From: Pilimelia terevasa
GTDB taxonomy: Bacteria; Actinomycetota; Actinomycetes; Mycobacteriales; Micromonosporaceae
NCBI RefSeq assembly: GCF_014647915.1
Contig: NZ_BMQC01000002.1
Coordinates: 248,001 to 312,000 of the forward strand
Length of the DNA stretch: 64,000 nt
Reading direction: 5' to 3'
Shown here in pieces: positions 1 through 10,998 of this stretch (positions within the stretch are counted from its first letter, which is position 1; every line of letters begins with the position of its first letter). The notes under the pieces were generated by a model. The model saw only the letters and a list, made by a program, of their open reading frames with translations, searched no databases and was not told where the DNA came from. Made by a program: the position numbers and the translations under genes.

Positions 1-615
1 GTTGGCCAGCGGGAGCCAGATGAGGTTGGAGGTGAGCACGCCCCACAGGGTGGCGACGAACGCCGCGGCGATGGAGTGGCCCAGGGTCTCGGGCTTGTCC
101 AGGTTCTCCAGCACGTGCACCAGGCCCATGACCGTGCCGATGATGCCGACGGTCGGGGCGTAGCCGCCCATGCCCTCGAACAGCTTGGCGGAGGCCTTGT
201 CGGCCTTGCGCTTGGCCTCGATCTCGGACTGGAGGATCTCGCCCAGCTCCTCGGGGTCGGTGCCGTCGATGGCGAGCTGGAGGCCGCGCTTGAGGAAGGG
301 GTGCTCCACGTCCTTGGCGGCGTCCTCCAGCGCGAGCAGGCCCTCGCGGCGGGCGCGCTCGGCCAGCTTGACCACGGCGTCGACCAGGTCGGCCGCCGGG
401 GCGAGCTTGGGCAGGAACGCGTTCTTCAGCGCGGTGCCGACGCCGGTGGCGTCCTTCATGATGCCGCCGGCCATCGCCGCGGCGAACGAGCCGCCGAAGA
501 CCAGGAGCATCGCCGGCAGCAGCATGATGGAGGCCGGCGACCCGCCTTCCAGGATCTGCACGACGAAGACGATGATCAGGGCGGCGATGACGCCGATGAG
601 GCTGGCGGGATCCAT
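1..615 (-). CDS. motA: Flagellar motor stator protein MotA (partial, runs off the left edge)
   Basis: The first 205 residues of a MotA/TolQ/ExbB family stator subunit are present; the C-terminus lies outside the window. MotA and MotB form the ion channel that drives flagellar rotation in the cytoplasmic membrane. The frame opens MDPASLIGVIAALII, a first membrane helix followed by the family-typical EGG turn. A second helix lies near residues 34-52, and the conserved YAPTVGIIGTVMG segment with its proline sits near residues 155-167, followed by another helix ending WGVLTSNLIWLPLAN. A tandem ATGATG offers two starts; the second (615) sits 5 nt after GGAG and gives the usual N-terminus. The flbD stop overlaps this start (TGATG), so the two genes are translationally coupled. 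motB should follow to the left. Confidence 0.95.
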   Translation of the reverse strand, partial: MDPASLIGVIAALIIVFVVQILEGGSPASIMLLPAMLLVFGGSFAAAMAGGIMKDATGVGTALKNAFLPKLAPAADLVDAVVKLAERARREGLLALEDAAKDVEHPFLKRGLQLAIDGTDPEELGEILQSEIEAKRKADKASAKLFEGMGGYAPTVGIIGTVMGLVHVLENLDKPETLGHSIAAAFVATLWGVLTSNLIWLPLAN

Positions 616-914
616 CATCGCTCCTTTCGGTGCAGCGGCACGACGTTGGTCACGTCGTCGGTGGCGGTGGCTTGCCTGACTTCGGCGTCGTCGTCCGGCG
701 GGGGGACCGGGGTCGGTCCGATCCGCTGGGCGGCCGCGATCAGCGAGGAGCGGTACTCCCGGACCAGGGCGATGAACTCGGGTACCGACTCGGCGATCAC
801 GTACTTCGTCCCGTCCACCAGGGTGATCACGGTGTCGGGGGTGCAGTCGGCCCGTTCGACCAGATCCGGGTTCAGGGCGAACGCCGACCCGTTGAGGCGC
901 GTCACGAGGATCAC
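615..914 (-). CDS. flbD: FlbD family flagellar protein
   Basis: 99-residue protein starting at GTG (VILVTRLNGSAFALN) with the whole FlbD/SwrD core: the N-terminal LTRLNG-type strand, a central VITLVDGTKYVI stretch and a helix SVPEFIALVREYRSSL. In Bacillus the family member SwrD raises motor torque; flbD next to motA is a widespread arrangement. The last 35 residues are an acidic, low-complexity tail not found in the shortest homologues. The open frame continues far upstream, but family conservation begins at this GTG. The Shine-Dalgarno match is weak (AGGA well upstream). The gene is now cut off from flgE by about 5.6 kb of unrelated genes, so it must rely on its own promoter or on distant read-through. 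Confidence 0.85.
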   Translation of the reverse strand: MILVTRLNGSAFALNPDLVERADCTPDTVITLVDGTKYVIAESVPEFIALVREYRSSLIAAAQRIGPTPVPPPDDDAEVRQATATDDVTNVVPLHRKER

Positions 915-1086
915 GGGTGTGTCCGTCCTGGCTAGTACCGCGGCCCGGGCTGGCCGCGGTGGTGGTGGTCCGGCCGTGTTGGCCAGTTGACATTCACCAT
1001 CGACCGGCCGGCGCGGGGGTTGAGGAGTGCGGCCGTTTCGGCGTGCGCGTGCGGGCCGGCGGGGCCGGCGACGTAGCGTGTCGGGT

Positions 1087-3989
<2,903 letters not shown>

Positions 3990-3993
<4 letters not shown>

Positions 3994-4934
3994 CCGGATC
4001 CGAGGACGACACCCGCGCCGCGGCGCCCGACGCGGCGGGCACCGCGGTACGGCTCCCGCCCCGCCCGGCGGGCGCGGACGGCGCCGCCGCCGGCTACCGG
4101 CCGGGCCGCACGCTGCCGCTGGCGGCGGAGTGGCGGCGGCAGGCGGCCCGCCGCCGCACCCAGTTCACGCTCGCCGGCATGGTGCTGCTGCCGGTCATCG
4201 TCCTGCTGGCCTTCCAGTTCGGCGGGGGCGACGAGGACGAGGGCCGGTCGGGGCGCGGGGAGTTCTCCAGCCTCGCCGAGCTGGCCACCTCCGGCGGCCT
4301 GAACTTCGCCGTCTTCACCGTCCTCGTCTCCTCCAGCTTCCTGCTGGTGGTGGCGGTGGCGCTGTTCTTCGGCGACACGGTCGCCAGCGAGGCGAGCTGG
4401 GGGAGCCTGCGCTACCTGCTGGCCACCCCGGTGCCGCGCGCCCGGCTGCTGCTGGCCAAGGTCCTGGTCGCGGCGGGCTACGCCGTCTCGGCGGTCCTCC
4501 TGCTCGCGGTCACCGCGCTGCTGCTGGGCACCCTGCGGTACGGCTGGCACCCGCTGGCCAGCACGGTGGCGGCCGACATCCCGCCCGCCGCGGGCGTGGC
4601 CCGGCTGGCGGGCATCGTCGGGTACCTGCTGCTGAGCCTGTCCGTCGTCGGCGCCCTGGCCGTCCTGCTGTCGGTCTCCACCGACGCCCCGCTCGGCGCG
4701 GTCGGCGGCGCGGTGCTGCTGTTCATCGTGTCCAGCATCCTCGACCAGATCGAGGCGCTGGGCGGCGTCCGCGACTGGCTGCCCACCCACTACGGGCAGG
4801 CGTGGCTGGGGCTGCTGTCGACCCCGGCCCAGGCCGACGACATCGTCCGGGGGGCGTTCGCGGCCGTGGCGTACACGACGCTGCTGCTGGCCGCGGCGTG
4901 GTGGCGCTTCCTGCGCAAGGACGTGGTGAGCTGA
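3990..4934 (+). CDS. ABC-2 type transporter permease
   Basis: 314 residues starting at a GTG that overlaps the stop of the ATPase fusion by 4 nt. A hydrophilic N-terminus of about 55 residues precedes roughly six membrane helices, among them FTLAGMVLLPVIVLLAF, a long helix ending VVAVALFFGD, and a C-terminal TTLLLAAAWWRFLRKD. The segment DTVASEASWGSLRYLLATPVPR is the amphipathic coupling region typical of ABC-2/NatB-like permeases ('E..x.gtlr.ll..p..R..ll..K'). It should pair with the ATPase half of the preceding protein to make an exporter; with only one permease gene, a permease homodimer is the simplest model. Substrate not predictable. Confidence 0.88.
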
Positions 4935-4956
4935 CCACCCGTCCCCGCGCGGCCGG

Positions 4957-5622
4957 TCAGGCGTCGTCGGCCAGGGCGATGTCCAGGTTGCGGGCGGCCG
5001 CCGCCGCCAGCTCGACGAGCTGCGTACTGTCCAGGCGGACCCCGCGCAGCCCGTCCAGGCCCAGGACGCCGTCGACGCGGCAGCCGCGCAGGTCCGCGCC
5101 CCGCAGGTCGCAGTCGACCAGTTCGAGGTCCTCCAGGGTGCAGCCGTCCAGGACGACCCCGGGCAGCCGGCAGCGGGTCAGGCTGGCCCGGCTCAGGACG
5201 CAGTCGACGAAGGCCACCGCGCCGGTGGCCCGCAGGTCCTCGAAGGTCGCGTAGTCCAGCCGGCACCCCTCCAGCAGCAGGTCCCGGGCGGTCGTCCCGG
5301 CGGCCCGCAGCCCGGTCATCCGGCAGCCGCGCAGGTACACGCGGTCGAGGTGTACGGCGTCCCAGCGCACGCCCGACAGGTCGCAGCCGGCGAGTACGGC
5401 GCCGGTCAGCCGCGTCCGGGTCCAGCGGCTGCCGGAGAGGTCGACCTGGGTGAGCCGGCTGCCGTCGATTCGCCCGCCCACCAGGTGCAGGCCCGACCAG
5501 TCGGCCCCGGCGACGTCGGCGTCCACCAGGTCCTCGTCGGGGGCGTCCACGACGGACTCCAGGTACTCCTCGTCCAGCTCGGGCAGGAGGACGGACAGGT
5601 CCCGCACGGCGCGTGCCTTCAT
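4957..5622 (-). CDS. Pentapeptide-repeat protein
   Basis: 221 residues beginning MKARAVRDLSVLLPELDEEYL. From about residue 45 the chain follows the A(D/N)LXX pattern over many coils: LTQVDLSGSRWTRTRL, LAGCDLSGVRW, LEDLELVDCDLRGADLRG. This predicts a right-handed quadrilateral beta helix. The acidic N-terminal 40 residues form a short cap. Some pentapeptide proteins (MfpA, Qnr) mimic DNA and protect gyrase; most have no known role, and nothing here selects between these. A GTG three codons upstream (5631) is an alternative start. It is convergent with the ABC permease gene, only 22 bp away. Confidence 0.85.
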   Translation of the reverse strand: MKARAVRDLSVLLPELDEEYLESVVDAPDEDLVDADVAGADWSGLHLVGGRIDGSRLTQVDLSGSRWTRTRLTGAVLAGCDLSGVRWDAVHLDRVYLRGCRMTGLRAAGTTARDLLLEGCRLDYATFEDLRATGAVAFVDCVLSRASLTRCRLPGVVLDGCTLEDLELVDCDLRGADLRGCRVDGVLGLDGLRGVRLDSTQLVELAAAAARNLDIALADDA

Positions 5623-5789
5623 GCCGCCCACCCTAGATGGGCTGAACGGCCAGCTCCGCCGGCCCTGTTCAGTCGGAACCGCCGTCGATGATCGGGTTTC
5701 CGGCGTGTCAGCCGCGCGCGCCGATCGTTCGCACCTGTGACGAGGCGGCGCCGAGGATCGGCCAGGCGGATGCTAGTGAGGAATATCAC

Positions 5790-6185
5790 ATGAATGTTAC
5801 CGTGCCCCATGCGCTCCTCTTCGCGCACACGCGCGGGCAGATCGTGACCGCCCCGGAAACCGGTGCCGCCCCGTCGGTGGACCGCCGCACCGAGCTGACG
5901 GAGGCGTGGGAGTTCCGCCTCGGTAGGGAGCGCAGGGCCGCCCGGATCAGTGTCTGCGCAGGGGGTGCCGGGGTCGTCGCGGCGGGGGGAGTCGTCCTGG
6001 CCCTGCGCCTGTGGCAGGTGCCGCCGGTCGCGGTGCTGGCGCTCGTCGTGGCCACCTCGCTGCTGCTCGGCACGTTTTTCGGCGCGGTGCTCGGCTGGCA
6101 CAGCGCCGTGGGCCGACGGCTGCGGGTGGCCGAGTTCATCGTCGACCTGGACCCCGGCGCCCTGCGTCCGGGGCCGAGTAGGTGA
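5790..6185 (+). CDS. Small membrane protein of unknown function
   Basis: 131 residues starting at ATG (MNVTVPHALLFAHTRG) with a good ribosome site GAGG 8 nt upstream; the open frame extends 34 codons further but that part has no ribosome site. Two membrane helices lie near residues 57-75 (ISVCAGGAGVVAAGGVVLAL) and 80-102 (PVAVLALVVATSLLLGTFFGAVLGW). A charged stretch RRTELTEAWEFRLGRERRAAR precedes them. The C-terminus is soluble (VGRRLRVAEFIVDLDPG). I do not recognise a family. It overlaps the next gene by 4 nt (GTGA), so the pair is co-translated. Confidence 0.6.
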   Translation: MNVTVPHALLFAHTRGQIVTAPETGAAPSVDRRTELTEAWEFRLGRERRAARISVCAGGAGVVAAGGVVLALRLWQVPPVAVLALVVATSLLLGTFFGAVLGWHSAVGRRLRVAEFIVDLDPGALRPGPSR

Positions 6186-6532
6186 GCCGGGCGCGTCGAC
6201 CGTTCGACCCGCGGGGGCTACAGCAGTACAACGACTTCGTCGCCGAGTTCCGGCTGGACCTGGCCACCCGCAGCGACCACGCCGCCATGACCGCCGGCGC
6301 CCGCTCCATCGACGCCGTCCACGTGGTCAGCGGCCGGCAGGGCATGTACGGCCGGCACGCCGCGGCGCACGACCAGTTGTGGGAGACCCTGGGGTGGAGT
6401 CTGGTGTCAGCCGGCATGGGCTTCGCCACCAATCTGGTCCTGCTGCCGCGGATCGCCGCCTGGCAGTTCGTCGCGGACGGCGCGCTGTTCTTCTTGGGCA
6501 TCGCCATGATCGTGTACGTGCGCACGCGCTGA
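6182..6532 (+). CDS. Small membrane protein of unknown function
   Basis: 116 residues starting at the GTG that overlaps the stop of the upstream gene. About 65 mostly polar residues (SRARRPFDPRGLQQYNDFVAEF and following) precede two membrane helices (TLGWSLVSAGMGFATNLVLL and FVADGALFFLGIAMIVYV), ending in RTR. Together with its partner it may form a small two-subunit membrane unit. No known domain is recognised. The strong hairpin at 6551-6592 ends this transcript. Confidence 0.55.
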   Translation: MSRARRPFDPRGLQQYNDFVAEFRLDLATRSDHAAMTAGARSIDAVHVVSGRQGMYGRHAAAHDQLWETLGWSLVSAGMGFATNLVLLPRIAAWQFVADGALFFLGIAMIVYVRTR

Positions 6533-6550
6533 GTCGCTGCGGTACCGCGA

Positions 6551-6592
6551 CGCGAGGGGGCGGCGACCGACTCCGGTCGCCGCCCCCTCGCG
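6551..6592. terminator. Bidirectional hairpin terminator between the membrane-protein pair and flgE
   Basis: A perfect 19-bp inverted repeat (6551-6569 against 6574-6592) with a 4-nt loop ACTC. It lies 18 bp after the plus-strand stop and 10 bp after the minus-strand flgE stop, so it can end both convergent transcripts. There is no T-tract, as is usual for actinomycete terminators. It would stop transcription of the flagellar operon before flbD-motA. Confidence 0.85.
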
Positions 6593-6602
6593 CGGATCAG
6601 CG

Positions 6603-7781
6603 TCAGCGCTTGAGGTTGACCAGGTCCTCCAGCAGCGAGTCGCTGGTCGTGATGACCCGCGAGTTGGCCTGGAAGCCGCGCTGGGCGATCACCAGGTTGG
6701 TGAACTCCTGGGCCAGGTCGACGTTGGACATCTCCAGCGCGCCGGACTGGAGCACGCCGCGGCCGCCGGTGCCGGCGGGGCCGAACTGGGCCGGGCCGGA
6801 GTTGACGGTGTTGCGGTACATCGAGTCGCCGGCCTTCTCCAGTCCGGTCGGGTTGTTGAACGTCGCCATCGTGAGCTGGCCCAGCGACTGCTTGAGGCCG
6901 TTGGAGTACACGCCGTTGATGATGCCGTCCGGCGAGATCGTGAACGACTGGAGCGAACCGGCCGCGGAACCGTTCTGGCTCTGCGGGGCCACCGTCGAGG
7001 AGCCGGAGTAGGCGGTGATGCCGTCCAGGTCGACGCTGACGCCGGTGGCCGGGTCCAGGACCGGGCTGCCGCCGGTGTAGGCGCCGGCGCCGTCGAAGGT
7101 CAGCGAGCCGGTGGTGGTGACGCCGCCGTCGAAGGAGACGTCCCAGCCCGCGGCCTGCTTGGTCAGGGTGACCGACAGGGTCGAGCCGTTGCCGGCGATG
7201 TCGTACACGGTCATCGAGGTCGTGATCGCCGAGCCGTTGGGCTGGTTGCCCGGCAGGTTGCCGCTGAAGGTGGCGGTGGCGGTGGCGGTCGGCGCGAGCA
7301 GCGTCGAGATCGGCAGGGTGATCGGGCCCGGGTTCGCGTTGGTGTTGATGGCACCGGCAGCGTTGGCCTGCCAGCCCTGCACCTTCATGCCGCCGTTGGT
7401 GACCATGGTGCCGTTGGCGTCGAAGGAGAACGAGCCGTTGCGGGTGAACAGCGTCTCCGAGCCGTTGTTGACGGCGAAGAAGCCGTCGCCCTGGATCATC
7501 AGGTCCGTCGAGCGGCCGGTCATCTGCGTGGCGCCCTGGGTGAAGTTGGTGGTGATGCCGCCGAGCCGGACGCCGAGGCCGATCTGCGCGGGGTTGGTCC
7601 CGCCGAGGCCGGTGGCGGGACTGCCGGCGGGCTGCACCATCTGGCTCAGCGTGTCCTGGAACGTCGCCTGGCTGCCCTTGAAGCCCGTGGTGTTGACGTT
7701 GGCGATGTTGTTGCCGGTGACGTCCATCATCGTCTGGTGCGCGCGGAGGCCACTGATGCCGGAGAAGAGCGAGCGAAGCAT
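6603..7781 (-). CDS. flgE: Flagellar hook protein FlgE
   Basis: 392 residues. The N-terminus MLRSLFSGISGLRAHQTMMDVTG followed by NNIANVNTTGFKGSQATF is the classic axial-protein rod/hook signature. The central part (about 140-300) is the Ser/Thr/Gly-rich variable hook domain with FlgE D1/D2-like strands. The C-terminus VDLAQEFTNLVIAQRGFQANSRVITTSDSLLEDLVNLKR is the conserved coiled region that packs in the hook core. Length is typical for Gram-positive hooks. It is the last gene of the run from flgB, 41 bp after flgD, and its transcript ends at the 6551-6592 hairpin. Exported by the flagellar type III system. Confidence 0.95.
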   Translation of the reverse strand: MLRSLFSGISGLRAHQTMMDVTGNNIANVNTTGFKGSQATFQDTLSQMVQPAGSPATGLGGTNPAQIGLGVRLGGITTNFTQGATQMTGRSTDLMIQGDGFFAVNNGSETLFTRNGSFSFDANGTMVTNGGMKVQGWQANAAGAINTNANPGPITLPISTLLAPTATATATFSGNLPGNQPNGSAITTSMTVYDIAGNGSTLSVTLTKQAAGWDVSFDGGVTTTGSLTFDGAGAYTGGSPVLDPATGVSVDLDGITAYSGSSTVAPQSQNGSAAGSLQSFTISPDGIINGVYSNGLKQSLGQLTMATFNNPTGLEKAGDSMYRNTVNSGPAQFGPAGTGGRGVLQSGALEMSNVDLAQEFTNLVIAQRGFQANSRVITTSDSLLEDLVNLKR

Positions 7782-7822
7782 GTATGTCGTCCTTACGTCG
7801 TCGGAGCGGTGCTGGCAGAAGT

Positions 7823-8254
7823 TCAGGCGTGGACGGTGGTGATGGACGAGAGCGGCACGTTGACGTCGCCGATCTTCACGCTCGGGTTGGTGCCGTTGAC
7901 GCTGGCCGAGACGACCTTGCCGGTGGCGGTGACACCCTCGGAGTCGGTGTAGGTGACGGTGCGGCCGACCATGTTGCTGGCGCTGAGCATGGTCTGGGCG
8001 GAGAGCATGCTGGCCTGGGACTTGGCCAGTTCGTTGAGCTTCTCGACCTGGGTGAACTGGGCGGTCTGCGCGAGGAACTGGGCGCCGTCGCTGGGGCTGG
8101 TGGGGTCCTGGTAGCGGAGCTGGGCGACCAGGAGCTTGAGGAACGCGTCCTGGCCCAGCGAGTTGCCTGGGGTCTTCTCGGGCTGGGTGGACTTGCCGAG
8201 TACATCCCTGATCGGCGTGCCGGAGGTCCCACCTGAGGACACTGGGCTGGTCAT
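7823..8254 (-). CDS. flgD: Flagellar hook-capping protein FlgD
   Basis: 143 residues. The conserved FlgD N-terminal domain is clear: LGQDAFLKLLVAQLRYQDPTSPSDGAQFLAQ followed by an AQFTQVEKLNELAKSQ helix. The C-terminal part (MVGRTVTYTDSEGVTATGKVVSASVNG) is one short beta domain, so the protein is shorter than the two-domain FlgD of enterobacteria and matches the minimal Gram-positive form. FlgD caps the growing hook while FlgE subunits are added. It sits between fliK and flgE, the usual hook-assembly order, with an AGGAG ribosome site. Confidence 0.93.
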   Translation of the reverse strand: MTSPVSSGGTSGTPIRDVLGKSTQPEKTPGNSLGQDAFLKLLVAQLRYQDPTSPSDGAQFLAQTAQFTQVEKLNELAKSQASMLSAQTMLSASNMVGRTVTYTDSEGVTATGKVVSASVNGTNPSVKIGDVNVPLSSITTVHA

Positions 8255-8271
8255 CTCGTTGTCTCCTGTCC

Positions 8272-9591
8272 TCAGACGTGTACGTCCACGCGGCCGGCCG
8301 CGGCGGCGGTCGGTCGGCGGTCGGTCGGGGTGGGGGCCGGGTCGGCGGCGCCGGGGTCGCCCCCGCCGGTCCAGCCGCGCGGGGCGGCGAACTGCCGCGG
8401 GGCGTCCTGCTGGCCGGTACCCGAGCGCAGGTCGAGCTGGCAGTCGGTGAAGCCGGAGGCGGCCAGCTCCCGGCGCAGGTCCGGCAGGGCGGCCCGCAGC
8501 GTCTCCCGGCCGGCGTCGGTGGCCCCGGCGAGGGAGACCGCGATGGCGCCGTCGCGGACCTCGGCGACCACGCTGACCGGGCCGAGGTCGGCCGGGTGCA
8601 GGTGGACCGTGAGGCGGTGGACGCCGTCGGCCTCCAGCTTCAGCGGCGCCAGGTGCATGGCGACCTGGTGGGCGGGCGCGGCCGGCAGGGTGGGCGGAGC
8701 CGGTGCGGCGGCCGGGGGCGCGCTCACCGGCGCCGGGGCCGGGGCGGGCGCCGGGCCGGCGACCGCGCCGGCCGGCGGCAGCGGGGCCGGCTCGGCCGGG
8801 ACCGGCGCGGCGGCGGGCACCTCGGTGCCGGTCGGGAGCGCCGGTGCGACGGGGCCGGTGGTGGCGGTGGGGCCGGCGGCGGGCGCCGGTACCGCGGCCG
8901 GGTCGGTCGGACCGGCGAGCGGCGCGACCGGCACCCCGACCAGGGCGGGGGCGACCGGCCGGGTCCCGGCGGACATCGGGCCGGCGGCCGGCGTGACGTG
9001 TACGTCGACGGCCTGCTTGAGCAGCGGTGCGGCGCTCGGCTGCGCCCCGGCGGGCGTCGACGCGGCCGCCCCGGCCGCCGGCCCGGCCGGGCCAGCCGGT
9101 GCGGCCGGGCCAGCCGGCGCGCCTGCCGGGATCGGGGTGCCGGCGGTGGCCTGCGGGGTCCGCGGGCCGGTCGGGAGGGGCTCGCCGTCGGCGGCGCCGG
9201 GGGCCAGGAAGTCGCCGGCCGGCGCCGCGGCGGCGTCCGCGGGAGCGGCGACCGCGCCGGTGGCCGGGGCGACGGGCGCATCCGCGCCGGCCACCGCCGG
9301 GGCGGCGGCGACGGGGGCAGCGGCGGCGGCGACCAGAGCGGCGAACTGCCCGGCGATCACCGGCAGCGCCATCGGCACCACCGGCGCCGGGGCGGCGGGG
9401 GCCTCGGCGGAGTCGGGCGCGGCGGTCCCGTCGTCGGGCGTACCGGCGCCCGGGTCCTGCGCGGTGCTGTCGACGGCCGCGCTGAGGGCGGCGTCGAAGT
9501 CGGCGCCGGCCCCGTCGGGCGCGGCGGCCTGGGCGGTGCCCGCGCGGCCGGCGGCCGGCGGCGGGGCGGGCTGGATCATGGGCGTGGTCAT
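8272..9591 (-). CDS. fliK: Flagellar hook-length control protein FliK
   Basis: 439 residues. The first 300 are an Ala/Pro/Gly-rich disordered ruler region. The C-terminal 90 residues contain the Flg_hook domain: LKLEADGVHRLTVHLHPADLGPVSVVAEVRDGAIAVSLAGAT, then RETLRAALPDLRRELAASGF. FliK measures hook length and switches the export gate from hook to filament substrates; the length of the ruler region sets hook length. A GGAGG ribosome site precedes the ATG. Base composition of the ruler is extreme, so its sequence is poorly conserved and identity rests on the C-terminal domain and on position between the muralytic gene and flgD. Confidence 0.9.
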   Translation of the reverse strand: MTTPMIQPAPPPAAGRAGTAQAAAPDGAGADFDAALSAAVDSTAQDPGAGTPDDGTAAPDSAEAPAAPAPVVPMALPVIAGQFAALVAAAAAPVAAAPAVAGADAPVAPATGAVAAPADAAAAPAGDFLAPGAADGEPLPTGPRTPQATAGTPIPAGAPAGPAAPAGPAGPAAGAAASTPAGAQPSAAPLLKQAVDVHVTPAAGPMSAGTRPVAPALVGVPVAPLAGPTDPAAVPAPAAGPTATTGPVAPALPTGTEVPAAAPVPAEPAPLPPAGAVAGPAPAPAPAPVSAPPAAAPAPPTLPAAPAHQVAMHLAPLKLEADGVHRLTVHLHPADLGPVSVVAEVRDGAIAVSLAGATDAGRETLRAALPDLRRELAASGFTDCQLDLRSGTGQQDAPRQFAAPRGWTGGGDPGAADPAPTPTDRRPTAAAAGRVDVHV

Positions 9592-9607
9592 GCGGGTGGG
9601 GCCCTCC

Positions 9608-10570
9608 TTATCCGAGTGCGGCCAGGGCGCGCTGGACCTTGGGCACGTAGGCCTGGGTCTCAGCGAACGGTGGGATTCCGCCGTACTGGCGGACGGCGCC
9701 GCCCCCGGCGTTGTACGCCGCGATGGCCAGCGGCATCGAGTCGAACTTCTTGAGGTTGCCCTTCATGATCCGGGCGGCCCCGTCGATCGCGGACCGGACG
9801 TTCATCGGGTCGACGCCCATCTCCCGGGCGGTCGCCGGCATGATCTGCATCAGGCCCCGGGCGCCGGCCGGGCTGACGGCCTTCGCGTTGTACCCGGACT
9901 CGACCTTGGCGATCGCGGCGAGCAGCTTCGGCGACACGCCGTGCCGGGCGCCGGCCGCGTTGAACATGTCGGCGTACGGCACGCCGCTGACCCGGTTGCC
10001 GCCGCCGGCGCCGACGGCCCCCGCGGCGCCGGCCGCGCCGACGGCCGCCGCGGCGGTGGCGGGGACGATCCGGCGGATCGAGGTCGGCTTCTCCCAGATC
10101 GTCTCGATCTTGACGTTCTGGCCGGGCTGCGGGGCGTGCAGGATCTTGTTGTCGCCGACGTAGATCCCGATGTGGTGCGCGGGGTCGCCGAAGGTGATCA
10201 GGTCGCCGGGCCTGGCCTTGGCCACGCTGGAGATCTCGGTGCCCTTCTTCGCCTGGTCGGCGGCGATCCGCGGCATCTCGACCCCGAGGTCCTTGAAGAC
10301 CTTCTGGACGAGGCCCGAGCAGTCCAGGCCGGTCTTGGGGTTGGTGCCGCCGAAGACGTACGGGACGCCGAGGTACTTGCGGGCGTCCCGGACGACGTCC
10401 TTGCCGCTGACGCCGCCCGACGTGCCCTGGGCGACGGTGGCTTTCGTGAGCTGCTGGGCGAACGAGGCGGCGTTGGCCCGGCCGGCCGCGGCGGCGGTGG
10501 TCGGCTGGGTGAGCTGCGCGTGCATCGACTGGAGCGAGGCGATCCGGCCGACCATGTCGGTCAGGCTCAC
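9608..10570 (-). CDS. Bifunctional flagellar peptidoglycan hydrolase: NlpC/P60 endopeptidase plus lytic transglycosylase
   Basis: 320 residues starting at the GTG overlapping the fliJ stop (GTGA). A short helical leader is followed by an NlpC/P60 domain (about 52-165) with Cys84 in GLDCSGLV and His in AHHIGIY and ILHAP. After an Ala/Gly linker (about 168-190) comes a SLT domain with catalytic Glu about 222 (AKVESGYN), GARGLMQIMPATA and AIAAYNAGGGAVRQYGG. One enzyme could cut both peptide and glycan bonds so that the rod crosses the thick wall; this is the role of FlgJ in proteobacteria, and no flgJ is seen here. No Sec signal peptide is visible, which fits export by the flagellar apparatus (inference). 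Confidence 0.85.
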   Translation of the reverse strand: MSLTDMVGRIASLQSMHAQLTQPTTAAAAGRANAASFAQQLTKATVAQGTSGGVSGKDVVRDARKYLGVPYVFGGTNPKTGLDCSGLVQKVFKDLGVEMPRIAADQAKKGTEISSVAKARPGDLITFGDPAHHIGIYVGDNKILHAPQPGQNVKIETIWEKPTSIRRIVPATAAAAVGAAGAAGAVGAGGGNRVSGVPYADMFNAAGARHGVSPKLLAAIAKVESGYNAKAVSPAGARGLMQIMPATAREMGVDPMNVRSAIDGAARIMKGNLKKFDSMPLAIAAYNAGGGAVRQYGGIPPFAETQAYVPKVQRALAALG

Positions 10571-10998
10571 ATGGCCCCCCTGTCGCCGCGGGTCGCGCCG
10601 GTGATCGCGATCTCGTCGAGCGCGCGCTGCTCGGCCGAGGCGTGCTTGCTCTTGGCGGCGGCGGCGTGCCGCTCGCCGAGGCGCTCCACGATGCGGCGGT
10701 TCTTGGCCGCGTCGGCGAGCCGGTCGGTGCTCTCGGCGATCTCCAGGTCGGCCTCCTCGACGCCCCGGTGGGCGGCGGCGAGGCCGGCGGCGAGCGCCTG
10801 GCGGGCGGCGATGGCGGCGACGACCGCGCGGCCGGTGCCGCCGACGAGCGCCTCGCTGCCCCTGAGCAGCTCCTTGCGCTCGTCGGCGCGCTCGCGGGCG
10901 GCGCGCGACGCGCCGCGGGCGCGGACGACCTCGGCCTTGCGGACGTCCTCCTGCGCCTGGCGGGCGCGCAGGACGGCGGAGAGCTTGAAGGTACCCAT
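10567..10998 (-). CDS. fliJ: Flagellar export protein FliJ
   Basis: 143 residues, almost all helical and charged: MGTFKLSAVLRARQAQEDVRKAEV and then long Ala/Arg/Glu-rich helices, as expected of the antiparallel coiled coil of FliJ. FliJ sits on the FliI ATPase hexamer like the gamma stalk of F1 ATPase and links it to FlhA. Sequence conservation in this family is low; the call rests on size, coiled-coil character, the starting FKLSAVLRARQ..E motif and position directly after fliI. Start overlaps the fliI stop by one base (TGATG). Confidence 0.85.
   Translation of the reverse strand: MGTFKLSAVLRARQAQEDVRKAEVVRARGASRAARERADERKELLRGSEALVGGTGRAVVAAIAARQALAAGLAAAHRGVEEADLEIAESTDRLADAAKNRRIVERLGERHAAAAKSKHASAEQRALDEIAITGATRGDRGAM

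Noticed and set aside
987-1015. TTGACA as -35 for the hydrolase-ABC fusion gene
   Set aside because: No -10 like sequence at 16-19 nt; the following DNA is pure GC.
1000-1086. Sigma-28-like GCCGAAAC before flbD on the minus strand
   Set aside because: No TAAA-like -35 at the right distance. The same holds for GCCGAACG before flgB.
8278-9753. Plus-strand open frames opposite fliK
   Set aside because: Only Gly/Arg-rich translation; minus-strand fliK has a recognisable C-terminal domain and operon context.
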